From Trichoplax adhaerens (Eukaryota > Placozoa > Uniplacotomia > Trichoplacea > Trichoplacidae): 44,803 nt of DNA. The stretch lies in assembly GCF_000150275.1 (NCBI RefSeq), contig NW_002060953.1, positions 1,572,127-1,616,929 of the forward strand, in the 5' to 3' direction. Positions 1-10,892 of the stretch are shown here, in pieces (positions within the stretch are counted from its first letter, which is position 1; each line of letters starts with the position of its first letter). A model generated the notes under the pieces. The model searched no databases. It was not told the origin of the DNA and saw only the letters and a list, made by a program, of their open reading frames with translations. The translations under genes were made by a program, and so were the position numbers.

Positions 1-94
1 ATATTTTCGGGATCGATATCTTCAGTTCGTTGTACACAAAACGACTTCAAGCTTCATAAGTAAACTTAGAAAAGTAATGTATGCGTGAACTTAC

Positions 95-3000
95 CACGGG
101 TTTCCAATTTAGCAATGTTTTTGCTTTAGTTATGTCAGGTTTTCGTTTTCGAGGATCATCTTGTGGCATTGGCTTATTTACTATAGGTACTTTACCGCCT
201 GTGAGAGCATACACATGCATGTAGAAGATAACGGTTTATAGATCGAATATCAACAAGCTACAAATTATTTTTCACGCTCTATAAGCTAATAGTATTTGAA
301 AAATGGTATTATAATTTGATAGCCAAGACATAAAACTGGTAAACTACTTTCTCAATAGACAACTTTTGACGGTAGTAGTAGCGAAACAAACCTACGAATT
401 TTCTTACAAATTCAGCGAAATCAGCAATTGTATGCTCTTCAGGATTACCCTTTCAAATTTTAATGATATATCCGCAGTAACTCAGTCGATAAGTATAAAT
501 AATATTTTACAATTGATAAAAAGATGGAACAAACAAGATTTCTCTTACCAGGTTAACAGGAGAAGAGACGTTGCTATTCATTAACGTGATCAGCCCTCTG
601 ACAAGGTCGCTGATATAACCATATTAATGCGTTATAAAAGAATAAATGATTTTATTGTTTGTATTGCTACTTACAATTCCTTTTAAGTTTTTAACTATCA
701 AAATATCATACCTAACATATTGGAAAGATCTAGTTTGTTTACCATTTCCGTACACCTATAAGAATTTAAATAGTAAAATCTTATGAATACTGCAAACAGT
801 ACGCTACAGCATTAATACAAACCGTTAGCGGTTTCCCTTGCAGGGCTTGAATAATAAAATTGCTTACTACCCTACCTAAAGCACGATACCGAACAAATCA
901 GTATAGTGCATCTATCAATTTTATCGTATATGGAGAGTATTAAGAATATTTGTACTAACATACCATCATTTACGTGCATTCTTGGTCCATAGGTATTGAA
1001 TATTCTCGCAACACGAACAGCAACATTTTCCTGCGTTGAATTGAAAAATATATCTTTAGGGCTATGAATTATTAGTTATATAACATTTAATCAGAAAGAT
1101 ATTTCACTTCTTTACCTGCTTTTTGTAAGCGTAGCATAACGTTTCTGCAATTCTTTTACCTTCATCATAACAAGCACGGGGTCCAATCGAATTTACATGA
1201 CCCCAGTAACCTTCATGCTGAGGATGAATCTACAGAAATATTGATATTAATTACTTGGTACCTGCATTGTTAATAGCTGATATTACGCTAGTCTTGAGCT
1301 TTATAACGGTATACCTCAGGATCTAGATGATATAGCAATAATGCAACAGTGAAAATAGCAAACATCAACATTGAAGATAATTGGACGAAATTAAAATTTA
1401 GTTACGCGTATATCAGATAATTGAGATACCTCCGTAGACTTCAGAGGTTGATGCTAATAGAAGTCTCGCTTTGACGCGTTTAGCTAAGCCTGATAAAATA
1501 AGAATTTATGAATACAGCTACTCGTACCACCAACATTACAGTATAACCTATATAGATGTCGCTTTACCAAGCATGTTCATAGTTCCAATGGTGTTAGTTT
1601 TTATTGTCTTTTGTAGAATAGAATGTAAAAGAGTTTAAAAAATTATGTGGTAAAGTACTAGTAAATTATCATAGAAATTTGATTGCGTAGGCAAATCTTC
1701 TAGGATATTAACTTAGCAGTAATTCAACTATACCAATTCGTTGTTATAAAACTATTTCGCCGGAGAAATATACTCACTTTAATTGGATTATACATATAAT
1801 GCGGAGGAGAGGCAGGTGAAGCTAAGTGATATATTTGATCCACTGTAAAATCATGGATGTTTTTTTAGTAAATTTAATTTAAATTAGTTCAATGTAGATC
1901 ATACTGCACCTTCAATTCGTAAGGGTTCCGTAATGTCATGATGTAGTAGTTCAAAGTTTTTATGACCAATCCTGTAGTGAATGGTTAGTAATGAGAATAT
2001 CTATTTGCTAGGAAGATTGTATCAACGTGATTTGCAAAAATGATTATGTGTGGGGCCTTACCAATGGTCGACATTCACTTTTCGTCCAGTAAAAAAGTTG
2101 TCAGCTACTGTGACCTAAAGTAGAATGATGAATATCTATTATGTATATGCTATGAATGAATGATAGATATAAATTAATATACGCGTAATTTACGTACTTC
2201 GTGACCAGCAAGCATTAGCGCATCTGCAAGATGAGATCCAACAAATCCAGCACCACCAGTAATCTAGTTATGACATTTAAACAAATAATAAGTACGATTC
2301 TTGCAGCATTTCACTGTTGATTACAAAAATATGTAATTAAGAGGTAACATCATCCATACGTAAGATAAACTTCACAGTTAAGACAGAAGTACCGCAAAAA
2401 TTGGAATATGATGACTATCCTATAATATCACTAACCAAGATTCTCAAGCGTTGGCCTTCTATTAATGATTTCACAGGTGGGTAATTTTTTTGCCTATCAT
2501 CAATTAACGAAATTGCCAAGTTAAAGGAATTATTAATGTAGCTCCATCATTTCTTTTGTATTCTATCTCTTCGAGTTGTGATTGTAAGTCACGATATCCC
2601 ATTTTAAAAACTTCTATCAACTCGTCTATAAATAAGACCTTACTTGTTTTCCAACTTCTCCACTCTCAGCTGAAGATCATCTAAAGACTATAGTTACATG
2701 TCATTACAAGGGGAATGGTTAGTCCTATCATAGTCACTGTACAATTTAAGCAAACTCTTAAAGGTGCATGATGCAATAGACGATTGATTCGTTTATCAGG
2801 TTATTGACCATTATTGATATTGCTAGTCATGATTACGTTAGAAATTGATTGCTTATTCCATGGCCGATTGCTTGCTATTCTCGTCACTATACCTGTATAT
2901 AATGCTTACTCCATTTATTCAAGATCTCGGTCTGATCTATTGTATTTGCCCTACAAAGTATCGGTTATACAAGTTGCCATAGAATTGGCAATGATGAAAT

Positions 3001-3329
3001 GAAGTAGACTGAAAGGTTAATCACGCCATTGGAGACACCATTGGCACTCTCTGCAGTTAGCAGGATAGCCGAATAGCAATTTATATCGCAACTTACATTA
3101 TCCAACCTTTAGGTCCATGAATACCGCTAAGTGAAACTATTTATAACATGCACAACAGTACCAGGATTGAATAATTGAAGATGAAATGTCAATCATCACA
3201 TCGCATAACTGAAATTACAATACTGAATTGCTCACCTAAAATAACAAGGATGAAGAGGAAAAGAAAGAGATAACTTCTAGCATAGCGTACAAAAAAGGAA
3301 AGAGAAAAGAAATTTTTCATTCGTGGCAT
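95..3329 (-). CDS. UXS1: UDP-glucuronate decarboxylase (UDP-xylose synthase), 17 exons, 3' end off the window
   Basis: This NAD-dependent short-chain dehydrogenase/reductase converts UDP-glucuronate to UDP-xylose, the donor that starts glycosaminoglycan chains, in the ER/Golgi lumen. Exons in transcript order are 3236-3329, 2644-2680, 2436-2493, 2198-2263, 2062-2114, 1910-1971, 1778-1842, 1568-1607, 1430-1489, 1315-1322, 1116-1229, 964-1030, 823-875, 712-755, 549-609, 392-449 and 95-198. All introns are GT-AG, phases agree throughout, and the sum is 1044 nt (348 codons). Exon 1 encodes a short basic N-terminus and one hydrophobic anchor (about residues 20-31), as expected of a type II membrane protein. 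A short charged stretch and YPPVK follow, then the Rossmann motif GGAGFVG (66-72), DNFFTGRK (90-97), STSEVYG (172-178) and the catalytic pair YDEGK (Tyr202, Lys206), then FNTYGPRM. The remaining C-terminal exon(s) lie left of position 1. Joining exon 1 directly to exon 2 keeps frame, but another small exon between them cannot be excluded. The family match is very sure; the start is fairly sure. Confidence 0.95.
1315..1322 (-). other. UXS1: 8-nt microexon of UXS1
   Basis: On the minus strand the eight bases ATCCTGAG are flanked by TAG on the acceptor side and GTAT on the donor side. The exon before ends with G after codon Gly178, and the exon after starts in phase 0. Only insertion of these eight bases restores the frame, and it yields GDPEIHPQ, where the vertebrate protein has GDPEVHPQ. 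Confidence 0.88.
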
Positions 3330-3545
3330 TTTTGATTCTCCCAGCTGACTTATACGGCTATAACACAGTCGTTAACAGCATTAGCGATGGATTATTCAAT
3401 ATATTTGTTGAATAGATATACGCTATTTGTCGTATCATGCAATTATCATCTTGCACATCGAGTTAATTTACTATCGCCGGGATCGACATTTCGCTACTGG
3501 TTGGCCACTAGCTCAGCCTGGAATAGACCGTCAAGGCCACCCCTG

Positions 3546-3712
3546 GGTACAGTACCACAGTACAGCATAATGTACTGTACACTGTACACTGTACGTTACA
3601 GTACAAGTGGCAGGATTACAGTGCAGTATTGTAGCGCGGACTGTAATACAATGATTAGTATTAGAATGGCGAAGACATTGATGGACTTTAGTACTGTACA
3701 CTGTACAGTACT
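3546..3712. repeat. Cluster of GTACAGT-type palindromes
   Basis: The motif GTAC flanked by TGT/ACA or CAGT recurs many times here. The best case is 3690-3712, where two perfect 11-base arms (3690-3700 and 3702-3712) surround a single C. An imperfect hairpin lies around 3571-3605, and 8-base arms ATTACAGT/ACTGTAAT lie near 3616-3649. The role is unknown. Confidence 0.7.
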
Positions 3713-3938
3713 ATGCAATCTTTCCAGGATAGTAGACTAGTAGTAGTTTGACTTTCAATCAGGATTGACAATTGCAAGTCCATTTCCTCCTTTTTATTTT
3801 TGACTTGAATGTTCCTATTCAGGATCGAATTAGGAAAGGGTTACTAGAGGAATAGAAGGAAAGAATGATGATCAAATTTATTTGTAAACATGGAATCATG
3901 AGAACAGTTGGTCTAGCGTAACAGTGCTGAAAAAAATT

Positions 3939-4084
3939 GGTTATCAGTTCGGGGACTAAATGTTATCTATGCTTGAATACAATTATATCTAGAATCTTTT
4001 GTTCATAAATTGATCATCAACTAGGGGACTGAATGTTATCAGTCATTGAATACAATGATATCTAGAACCTTTCGTTAATTCATA
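3939..4084. repeat. Two-copy tandem repeat, 73-bp period
   Basis: Units at about 3939-4011 and 4012-4084 share GGGGACT, GAATACAAT and ATATCTAGAA at a constant 73-base offset (GGGGACT at 3951 and at 4024). The copies differ at scattered positions. No coding potential is seen. Confidence 0.8.
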
Positions 4085-4836
4085 TAACCTTCAAGGTGAA
4101 ATATCTCGCCTCCTGAACATGGCAGATCAGTGCAGCTAGTAACATTAATTTCGCGAGAATAGGATCCTGTGTTCTGTGCCAAGAGTCCAAGACCATTTCA
4201 TTCATACTGTCCTTCCATGTTGCTGCAATACCAAGTTTAGTCCTTTCACTTACTGTACTATACTGTATAAGTGTATAGTACAACATCCAATGTCCAATGA
4301 CCATATCAGAACAAGTGATGGGTGCTGAGCATGATATTTGCCGTTACACTTTCCTATTTCTACCCCACACTTTATTTGCACCTTGGACGTTTGGATTTTT
4401 CCTTGTACCACGGAAAAATCGACTAGATCATGGCTCTGTAGTGATTGCAATTTCACATGACCTACGCAATCTTTGCTAACATATTGACCTTACTAATACA
4501 ATTCCTGCTCTACAACTACATTCTCATGTTAAAATATTGTCGCCCTTTCTTGTACTATCCGTGTACGTTTCAAGATATTATGGAATCAGTATTTTGTTGA
4601 CTGTCTATGGCTATGAAGCTAAAAATTTCATATTTCTTGAGTTCGTCAACGCCATTCTAGCAGTGCTTAGCGTTATATTGTATTGGGAGATCTAAAAATT
4701 ACACTACTTACGGTGCAGTAGAGTGCATGCTTGAATACCATCGCTTTGTATACTTTGTTACTGAATTAAATTCTTATCGTTGATCCTGTCCTAATGTACA
4801 ATTGGAGTAGCTAAAACCAAAATGATAAGGACTTGC

Positions 4837-4966
4837 AGCAATGCGCGTTGATGTACATCTTCCAAAGCGGTGCGTTACCCCCTTTGTCCACTTGCATATA
4901 GAAAGCTTAACGAATTTTTAAGGGGTAATGCACTGCTTTGGAAGATGTATATCAACGCGCATTGCT
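4837..4966. repeat. Inverted repeat: 45-bp stem with 40-nt loop
   Basis: The left arm is 4837-4881 and the right arm 4922-4966. Three positions differ from perfect pairing, and each would be a G.U pair in a plus-strand transcript. Two of the three lie in CpG, so methyl-CpG decay of a foldback element explains them as well. No matching copy was noticed elsewhere in the window. Confidence 0.85.
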
Positions 4967-5607
4967 ACATGGTAGACATTAGAAATATATCTATACATTT
5001 AGTTGGGGCACTTTTTTAATCAAGACTGCAATTACTACACATATGCCATTAATGGTTAGTACCTGTTTTATGAGATACTGAGACAAGAACTGTTTTAATC
5101 ACATCAACTTGCAATACAATACATACCTGCATTAATGCGACAGAACAAATACAGTATAATGCGAATGTAATTTACGGCTTTTATAATTAAATATACTTTA
5201 TAGATAGGCAATATTTTCCGCAAGTTGAGTTAATGATAATTAACTGATTGATACATACTGAGAATAACCATCATAATTTCGTAGAGACTATAAACTTATA
5301 GCGTTCAATATCAGTACATCAATAAAATACTTTTTTAATAATCATAATAAACGGATGTTGTAGATTTCTTCATGCTGCGATCACATGAATAAACCATACT
5401 AACCATCATAAAATTCTAAACTGCATTTTACACATACTGTATGTATTGCTAACCAATCCCACAGTAAGTAATATAACATTAAAGAAATTAATAAAATATT
5501 GCATTACTTATATAATAACGGACAATATTACAGTTTGCGCTATTTCTATGATACTAAAATTCTGTCAGAAAGATCAGATGATAAAATAGTTTCCAGCTCT
5601 AACCAGC

Positions 5608-8322
5608 TCATGAACTGGTGATAGTGGCGCTTGAATCAGATGATTTGTAAGACTGTCCACATTTTGTGTGTCCGGATAGGTTGCTAAATGTAAACTGCGT
5701 AATACTACTCTTTATTCCAGCTTTGGTATTTAAATCCGGCCGAAAGTAAATAACGTAAATTTTAGGAATAAAGAAGCACAGTAAAGGCGAAAGACCAAAG
5801 GTTAGCATAAATAGGGACAAGAGATAGTCACGAACCATACCGTATAAGAGGAATAATGCAGGACTACTAATAAATTCCAAAGCCAGAAGCAGAATTGAAG
5901 ATAAATAAATATATCTAGATTCATTGAAATTGTCTGGTAATGAACGGGCTTTGAAAGCGAGATAGACGCATAGTAGACCCAATATGCCAGAGGATACCAG
6001 CTGATATATGCTGGGGTAACTGCTTTCTTCGAAACAAATTATCGTCAAATATCCTTCAATTCTCACATTTTTGGTAACTTTTATAGGATAGATTAGCATT
6101 AAACAAACTACAATACCAATATTGATAAATACAATGAGGAAAATGAATAAAATTTGTACGCTTGTTTTTCTCAGGGGAGCAGTTTTAGAATCCTGATTGA
6201 TAGCATTTTGAAAAATGACCGAAATTTGATTTGTTTTACATAAGATTGTGGCAAGTATACCTATATCCATAAGGGTGACTAATATTACTCTGGCATGGCA
6301 TACTATCATTGATGGAGGCCTTAAAAATAGACCACCTGCGGGGACACATAAGGAAATAAAAAAGAGTAATATATTGACTAATGTAAAGTTAGAACCTTTT
6401 ACAACTGGAGTATCCCTTTTCCGAATCATGACTGACCAAATCCATAGCAAAACAATTAAGTATAAGCTCGCGACAATATAGAATACAATGGAAATAGTAT
6501 CATCCCAACGAATTGTTACAACTTTCAAAGGAATACATGCAGTTCTGTTGGCATTGGACTTAGTTTCATTTGAACACTGTATACAAGAATATTGATTTGT
6601 TGTGTTGGTGATACTTTGCTTGGGGCATACTTTACATTTCCAACAGCATGGACGATAACGTTTATCAATACTGTTATCATGATACCAATATGTCCCTGGT
6701 AGGCACGGGGATGAACATCGCGAGTTAGGAGCGTTATTTCCAACTGAATTATTATCCCAATCAATTAATGATTCGTTAATAACTACACCAGCCTCTCTAT
6801 CCCAATAACCGATCATAACTGGCCTCACTGTTCGATTTTCATAATTAGTTTCTCGTTGCAAATTAACAATATCTAGTTTCATAATTGGACTACCTTCGAA
6901 ATCAAACTGGAAATTATTACTTGACACACCAGGAAACTGAATACGGTTAAGAAAATCATTAAGACGCAGCTTGTTTAAGTCGATATCATTTAATGGTGGG
7001 CACGAGGTTGAATTGCAGCCTATCGCGTTATGAAATGCGTTAGCTAGCGCAAGTACAGCATCCATAACAAATATAGAGATATATGATGGCGAATGAATTG
7101 AATTAAGGAAGGATAACTGTAGTTGCTCAATTGTACATTCTTTCAAAACTGTACTGATGTTATATCCTGCTTTACTAAGTTGAGTTTTCAGTACATCCAT
7201 GAACCATGGATTATCGCCATTATTACATAGGTTCAGGTTTTTTAAGTAACTATGATAACGATCTAATGATCGTCCTTTAAATTTAAAGCCAATACTACCT
7301 CCGATAACATCGGCCCTAATATTGTACATGAGTGAAGAAGTTAACCAAGTATAAGAACCTACGAAGGTCATACCAGTTAAGTTTAATGCTTCGGCAACCT
7401 TAAAGAAAGAATAAACTACACGTTCGACACCAATCAATACAATTACACGTGATGATTGATTTTTTAGATTCAAAACAACATCGACCAACTCAGATTTGGT
7501 GTAGTTATCATTTATTTTACCCAAATAGCTATAGCAGATATTATATGAAGGACCAGCGAAATAGATAAATTTGGATATTAAATCTATGGCTGTATTGCCT
7601 GCAAAGACAAATGAAACCAAATTCCAATTAAAACGAGTTAATAATTCCATGATTGCTGTCGCCTGAAAAGATGCCGGTGGGGATGTGCGATAAAAGAATG
7701 GAAAGTATCGACGAAGGCTTAGTGTATAGTCGAAAGAAAAATAGCTTATTTGACAGACTCTGAGGCTACCGGTATAGGCCGCAGTTGCCACCGTAACGTC
7801 GTCCGACTCATCACCTATAACTCCAATTATGTACGAATGATTGGACATATGCTCATGGTTGTGACCTCTGCTTACCATATCTGACAACCTATTATTATTG
7901 CCACTGGTTTGTATCAGCTTACATTGTAAATTTTGATAATCCTTTCTTTCTGATAAAATTAGACTAGATGATAAGGCAGAAATGGCTATTTCACGAGAGC
8001 CACAGGAATCGATAACAATCCACCCGACCGGAATTCCAGGTAATAAATTTGGATTATTATTGACTAATTCCTTAACAGTGTATATCATAGCCTGTACAAA
8101 TAGTATATTTTTTACACTGATATCGCTACATTGTCGACTTGTCGCGTTATATCGACTGGAAATCGGGAAAAGAGCTTGTAATTGTACTAATCCAGCCTTC
8201 ATGGACATACGTCGACTTTGAGCATATCCAATATTGTTACTACCAGGATAAATTGAAATTGTTATAAGGAGAAGCGCAATGAAATAGTTAAGCCGCTGAG
8301 AAATTGCACAACCGGTAGCCAT
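5608..8322 (-). CDS. Class C (mGluR-like) GPCR, receptor 1, intronless
   Basis: This is a complete 904-residue receptor in one exon. A signal peptide covers about residues 1-34. A Venus-flytrap ligand domain (ANF-receptor fold) follows to about 515, with the Cys-to-LLPG and IDSC landmarks of mGluRs. The cysteine-rich NCD3G domain is at about 535-595 (CSSPCLPGTYW, CCWKCKVC) and the 7tm_3 domain at about 605-860. Class C marks include TPVVKGSN before TM2, CKTNQISVIF in TM3, SLPDNFNESRYI before TM6 and FIPKIYVIYFRPDLNT after TM7. The cytoplasmic tail is short (about 40 residues, Ser/Thr-rich). By eye alignment the glutamate contacts of mGluR1 are gone: Arg78 is Phe75, Ser165 is Asp174, Thr188 is Phe197, Asp208 is Ala217 and Asp318 is Tyr. 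It should be a plasma-membrane sensor coupled to G proteins; ligand unknown. The family call is firm; orthology to any named receptor is not claimed. Confidence 0.95.
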   Translation of the reverse strand: MATGCAISQRLNYFIALLLITISIYPGSNNIGYAQSRRMSMKAGLVQLQALFPISSRYNATSRQCSDISVKNILFVQAMIYTVKELVNNNPNLLPGIPVGWIVIDSCGSREIAISALSSSLILSERKDYQNLQCKLIQTSGNNNRLSDMVSRGHNHEHMSNHSYIIGVIGDESDDVTVATAAYTGSLRVCQISYFSFDYTLSLRRYFPFFYRTSPPASFQATAIMELLTRFNWNLVSFVFAGNTAIDLISKFIYFAGPSYNICYSYLGKINDNYTKSELVDVVLNLKNQSSRVIVLIGVERVVYSFFKVAEALNLTGMTFVGSYTWLTSSLMYNIRADVIGGSIGFKFKGRSLDRYHSYLKNLNLCNNGDNPWFMDVLKTQLSKAGYNISTVLKECTIEQLQLSFLNSIHSPSYISIFVMDAVLALANAFHNAIGCNSTSCPPLNDIDLNKLRLNDFLNRIQFPGVSSNNFQFDFEGSPIMKLDIVNLQRETNYENRTVRPVMIGYWDREAGVVINESLIDWDNNSVGNNAPNSRCSSPCLPGTYWYHDNSIDKRYRPCCWKCKVCPKQSITNTTNQYSCIQCSNETKSNANRTACIPLKVVTIRWDDTISIVFYIVASLYLIVLLWIWSVMIRKRDTPVVKGSNFTLVNILLFFISLCVPAGGLFLRPPSMIVCHARVILVTLMDIGILATILCKTNQISVIFQNAINQDSKTAPLRKTSVQILFIFLIVFINIGIVVCLMLIYPIKVTKNVRIEGYLTIICFEESSYPSIYQLVSSGILGLLCVYLAFKARSLPDNFNESRYIYLSSILLLALEFISSPALFLLYGMVRDYLLSLFMLTFGLSPLLCFFIPKIYVIYFRPDLNTKAGIKSSITQFTFSNLSGHTKCGQSYKSSDSSATITSS

Positions 8323-8633
8323 CTACAGTCTATTGCCTTATAATGCAATAATTATAAAGCGCTAAAAAATGATGAGTGTATCTCTGAAAGATGTCTAATT
8401 AAATGATGCAAAGTCCTAGCATGGGCTGCTTATTACATCAATTCAGATATTTTGATATAATTACGTGGCATAGCGCCTGCACTTGCCCTAGATTAATTAA
8501 TTAGTTTTTTAACAAGAGGTATTTTAGATGCTATTTGAACAATTACATTCTCGAAAAGAATTACTAACAATGCAAAGTAACCTGATGCAATGATGTTTCC
8601 TAATTTTAATGAGACTTCGGCTATGAATAGAAT

Positions 8634-8871
8634 ATGTCAACACTTGAGCAACAGAATGAAAGAACTGGACCACCGCCACCTGGCAGCTTTATAGCAAGTG
8701 TGTATTAAAAAAATTTCGACTTATGTACTCCATAACATATGTTTATACTTACTAGTAATTGTTGAAATTCAGATACGAGATTTATTGGCAGATGAAATAT
8801 TAAGTATGATAGTCAATAAATTATCTATTAGCAACATTATGGCAATTATTATTAAGTTACAGAATTGTTAG
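8634..8871 (+). CDS. Doubtful two-exon small protein (54 residues)
   Basis: Not recognised. An ATG at 8634 opens 22 codons with compositional character unlike the surrounding AT-rich DNA (reading ERTGPPPPGSF). They end at 8699 with a possible donor GTGTGT. A possible acceptor TTCAG at 8772 is followed in frame by 32 codons (IRDLLADEIL at the start, hydrophobic later) and a TAG ending at 8871. The implied intron is 73 nt, comparable with introns in UXS1. The first exon could instead belong to a longer gene with exons I cannot see, or be chance. Nothing indicates function. It lies divergently upstream of receptor 1, whose start is at 8322. Confidence 0.25.
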
Positions 8872-9532
8872 CGAAAGCTATAATAGTAATGTCCGCCCTA
8901 AATAAAAAAAAATGGTGTTAACAAAGCTTGTATTGTTTAGCATAAACTACATTGAGATTTTAACATTTTGGTATGTCATTTGGATCGCATTGTAAGGCCA
9001 ATATATTATTAAGATTTCATGATTATAATAATTCAAAATTGTACATTTACGTGTTCTTCATAATAGTTCTCTTATATAAAATTTGACTCTAAGCAGATCT
9101 TGGTAAACATGTATTTATGATAGAATGAAAATAATTTAACGGTTCTTAATTTTCTTTATTTTCATTCATCGATAGTTATAAAGGCATTTCTAACTTTTAC
9201 CGTACCCTTTAAAATGACGCCTTAGATTTGAGTAAAGCTAATTATACGATAATTTTTGTCTTATTGTAAATATCGCTCCTGTCTATAGACCTATATTACA
9301 GATCTTTCTAAAGACTCTGTAATTGACTTTAACTAGGTTCAGCTTTTATGAAGATCTTATTGTCTATATATTTCAACTCATTCTCTTATAATATTACCAA
9401 TTGCTTAATTTTTTTCTTTCAGAAATAGCAGCTCAAAGAAATACAAGAATTTATTTTAAATTAGTAATTCTAGACAGATGTATCTTTCAAAATATTGACT
9501 TAGTTACTAACAGAAAATTTTGAATACCAGTA

Positions 9533-9967
9533 ATTATCATACAACTCCAATTAATTCGCTCGAGGAACTAATACAACATCTTTAATGATAGCCAAAAGCA
9601 AACCTCTCTGTTGTGTCAATAGTTTGCAGAAGAACTTGTTTTCCCTAGATGCATTAAGTAATCAATCATTTATCAATATTTTTACTAGCATATAAAGCCG
9701 TGTAATACTCAATCACAATATTCTATATAACTCCTCTCGATTTTTTAAAGCATGAAACACTCGCAGCTCGTTTACACTTCTGGAAATTAGTAATATTTCA
9801 GTGTCATCTAACTGTATCGCATTTAAATTCAACTATAATCTGATGACACTAAGTTATGGTAATGTTATTAAAAAGTTTTTTGATACAACAGAGAGGTTTA
9901 CTTTTTGGCTATCACTAAAGATGTTGTATTAGTTCCTCGAGCGAATTAATTGGAGTTGTATGATAAT
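9533..9967. mobile_element. Foldback/MITE-like element with 87-bp inverted arms
   Basis: The arms 9533-9619 and 9880-9967 are reverse complements with only a few mismatches and one single-base indel, and they enclose about 260 bases without coding potential. Long inverted termini around a short non-coding core fit a non-autonomous DNA transposon of foldback type. I could not define a convincing target-site duplication. Confidence 0.8.
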
Positions 9968-10892
9968 AAGTTATTTGCTCCATATTAAATTTCTTCAACT
10001 CCATTTAACATTTTGTAATTGGTGGGTATGTGCTTAGTCGATTATTTTTTTAAAGTCAAATCTAATTAAGATACAATATATCAGTCAATTTGTCTGAAAA
10101 CTTAAGGTTAGAAATTGTAAGGAACTTTGCGACATGGAGAATACCTGTAGGCTAAGTGTTTTGGTCTTTGAAGAGCTGTTCACGTTAAGTTTAAGCTAAT
10201 GTGTGACGAAGTTCTAGAATCTTCCAGATACCAATTTATTAATTTATAAAATAATTCCAAAATAAAGAGAGAGTATGCGCTAATTTTTGCTAATTAAATA
10301 AGAGATTTACTCAAATACTTAGGAAGCCAATGAAGGATTCTCCTCGGCATGTAAAGATATGAATAATATAACCTTAGTATTGGAAACAGCAACGATTTAT
10401 GGGTGCTATTGTCAGACCGATTATAATATCCATGTAACAACATCAATACTATTAGAAGGAAAAATATTAACTTCTTTCTATTGACCATAGCCGTTTTAAA
10501 ATATTGTGCATACATAAACTCACGCTTTGCTTAAGGTCAGTGCAATTAGTGGATAAATTAATAGGGGATTTGAAGAATCTTGTTGGAAAATATTCTTGTT
10601 AATTTGAAGTTTTAATCGATTTAATAATTATTAGATATAATCTAATCTAATCACTATCATCTTTGACACTAGTTGAAACTATTTAATGTTTAATCTAAAA
10701 CTGCGGGGCAGCTAAGTTTACTTCTGCAATAACTAAAAGATTACAGGCATCTGCCAAAATAAATTAGATTATTAAAAAATCATTTACGATTGTAACTATC
10801 ACCAATTTTTTTGGAGTTGAGAGTAATACCATTAATACTATATGTAAAATAAGTCACATAGTTTACAGATTGTAATTGATTATGTAGCTACT

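Larger units (their letters stand above)
3330..5607. other. Intergenic region between UXS1 and the first receptor
   Basis: No gene is supported here. UXS1 starts at the left end and the first receptor gene stops at the right end, so this holds the UXS1 promoter and the receptor's 3' flank. Two blocks (about 3470-3720 and 4085-4480) look richer in GC than their surroundings. Their open frames are short, unrelated to anything I recognise and partly made of palindromes. Three repeat structures within it are listed separately. Confidence 0.6.

Noticed and set aside
2529-2632. A coiled-coil-like open stretch (minus strand, reading [20 protein letters not shown]) as an extra UXS1 exon
   Set aside because: It has no usable donor site in frame and its phase does not fit the preceding exon, whereas joining 2644 directly to 2493 restores the family's YPPVK context in frame. 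It is treated as intron, with a small chance of an alternative exon.
3387-3740. 117-codon open frame on the plus strand
   Set aside because: Its second half translates the palindrome cluster and it has no recognisable domain, splice context or conserved composition.
4080-4456. Two overlapping minus-strand open frames of about 70 codons in a GC-richer block
   Set aside because: No motif, no splice structure and mutually overlapping frames; probably chance in a compositionally different patch.
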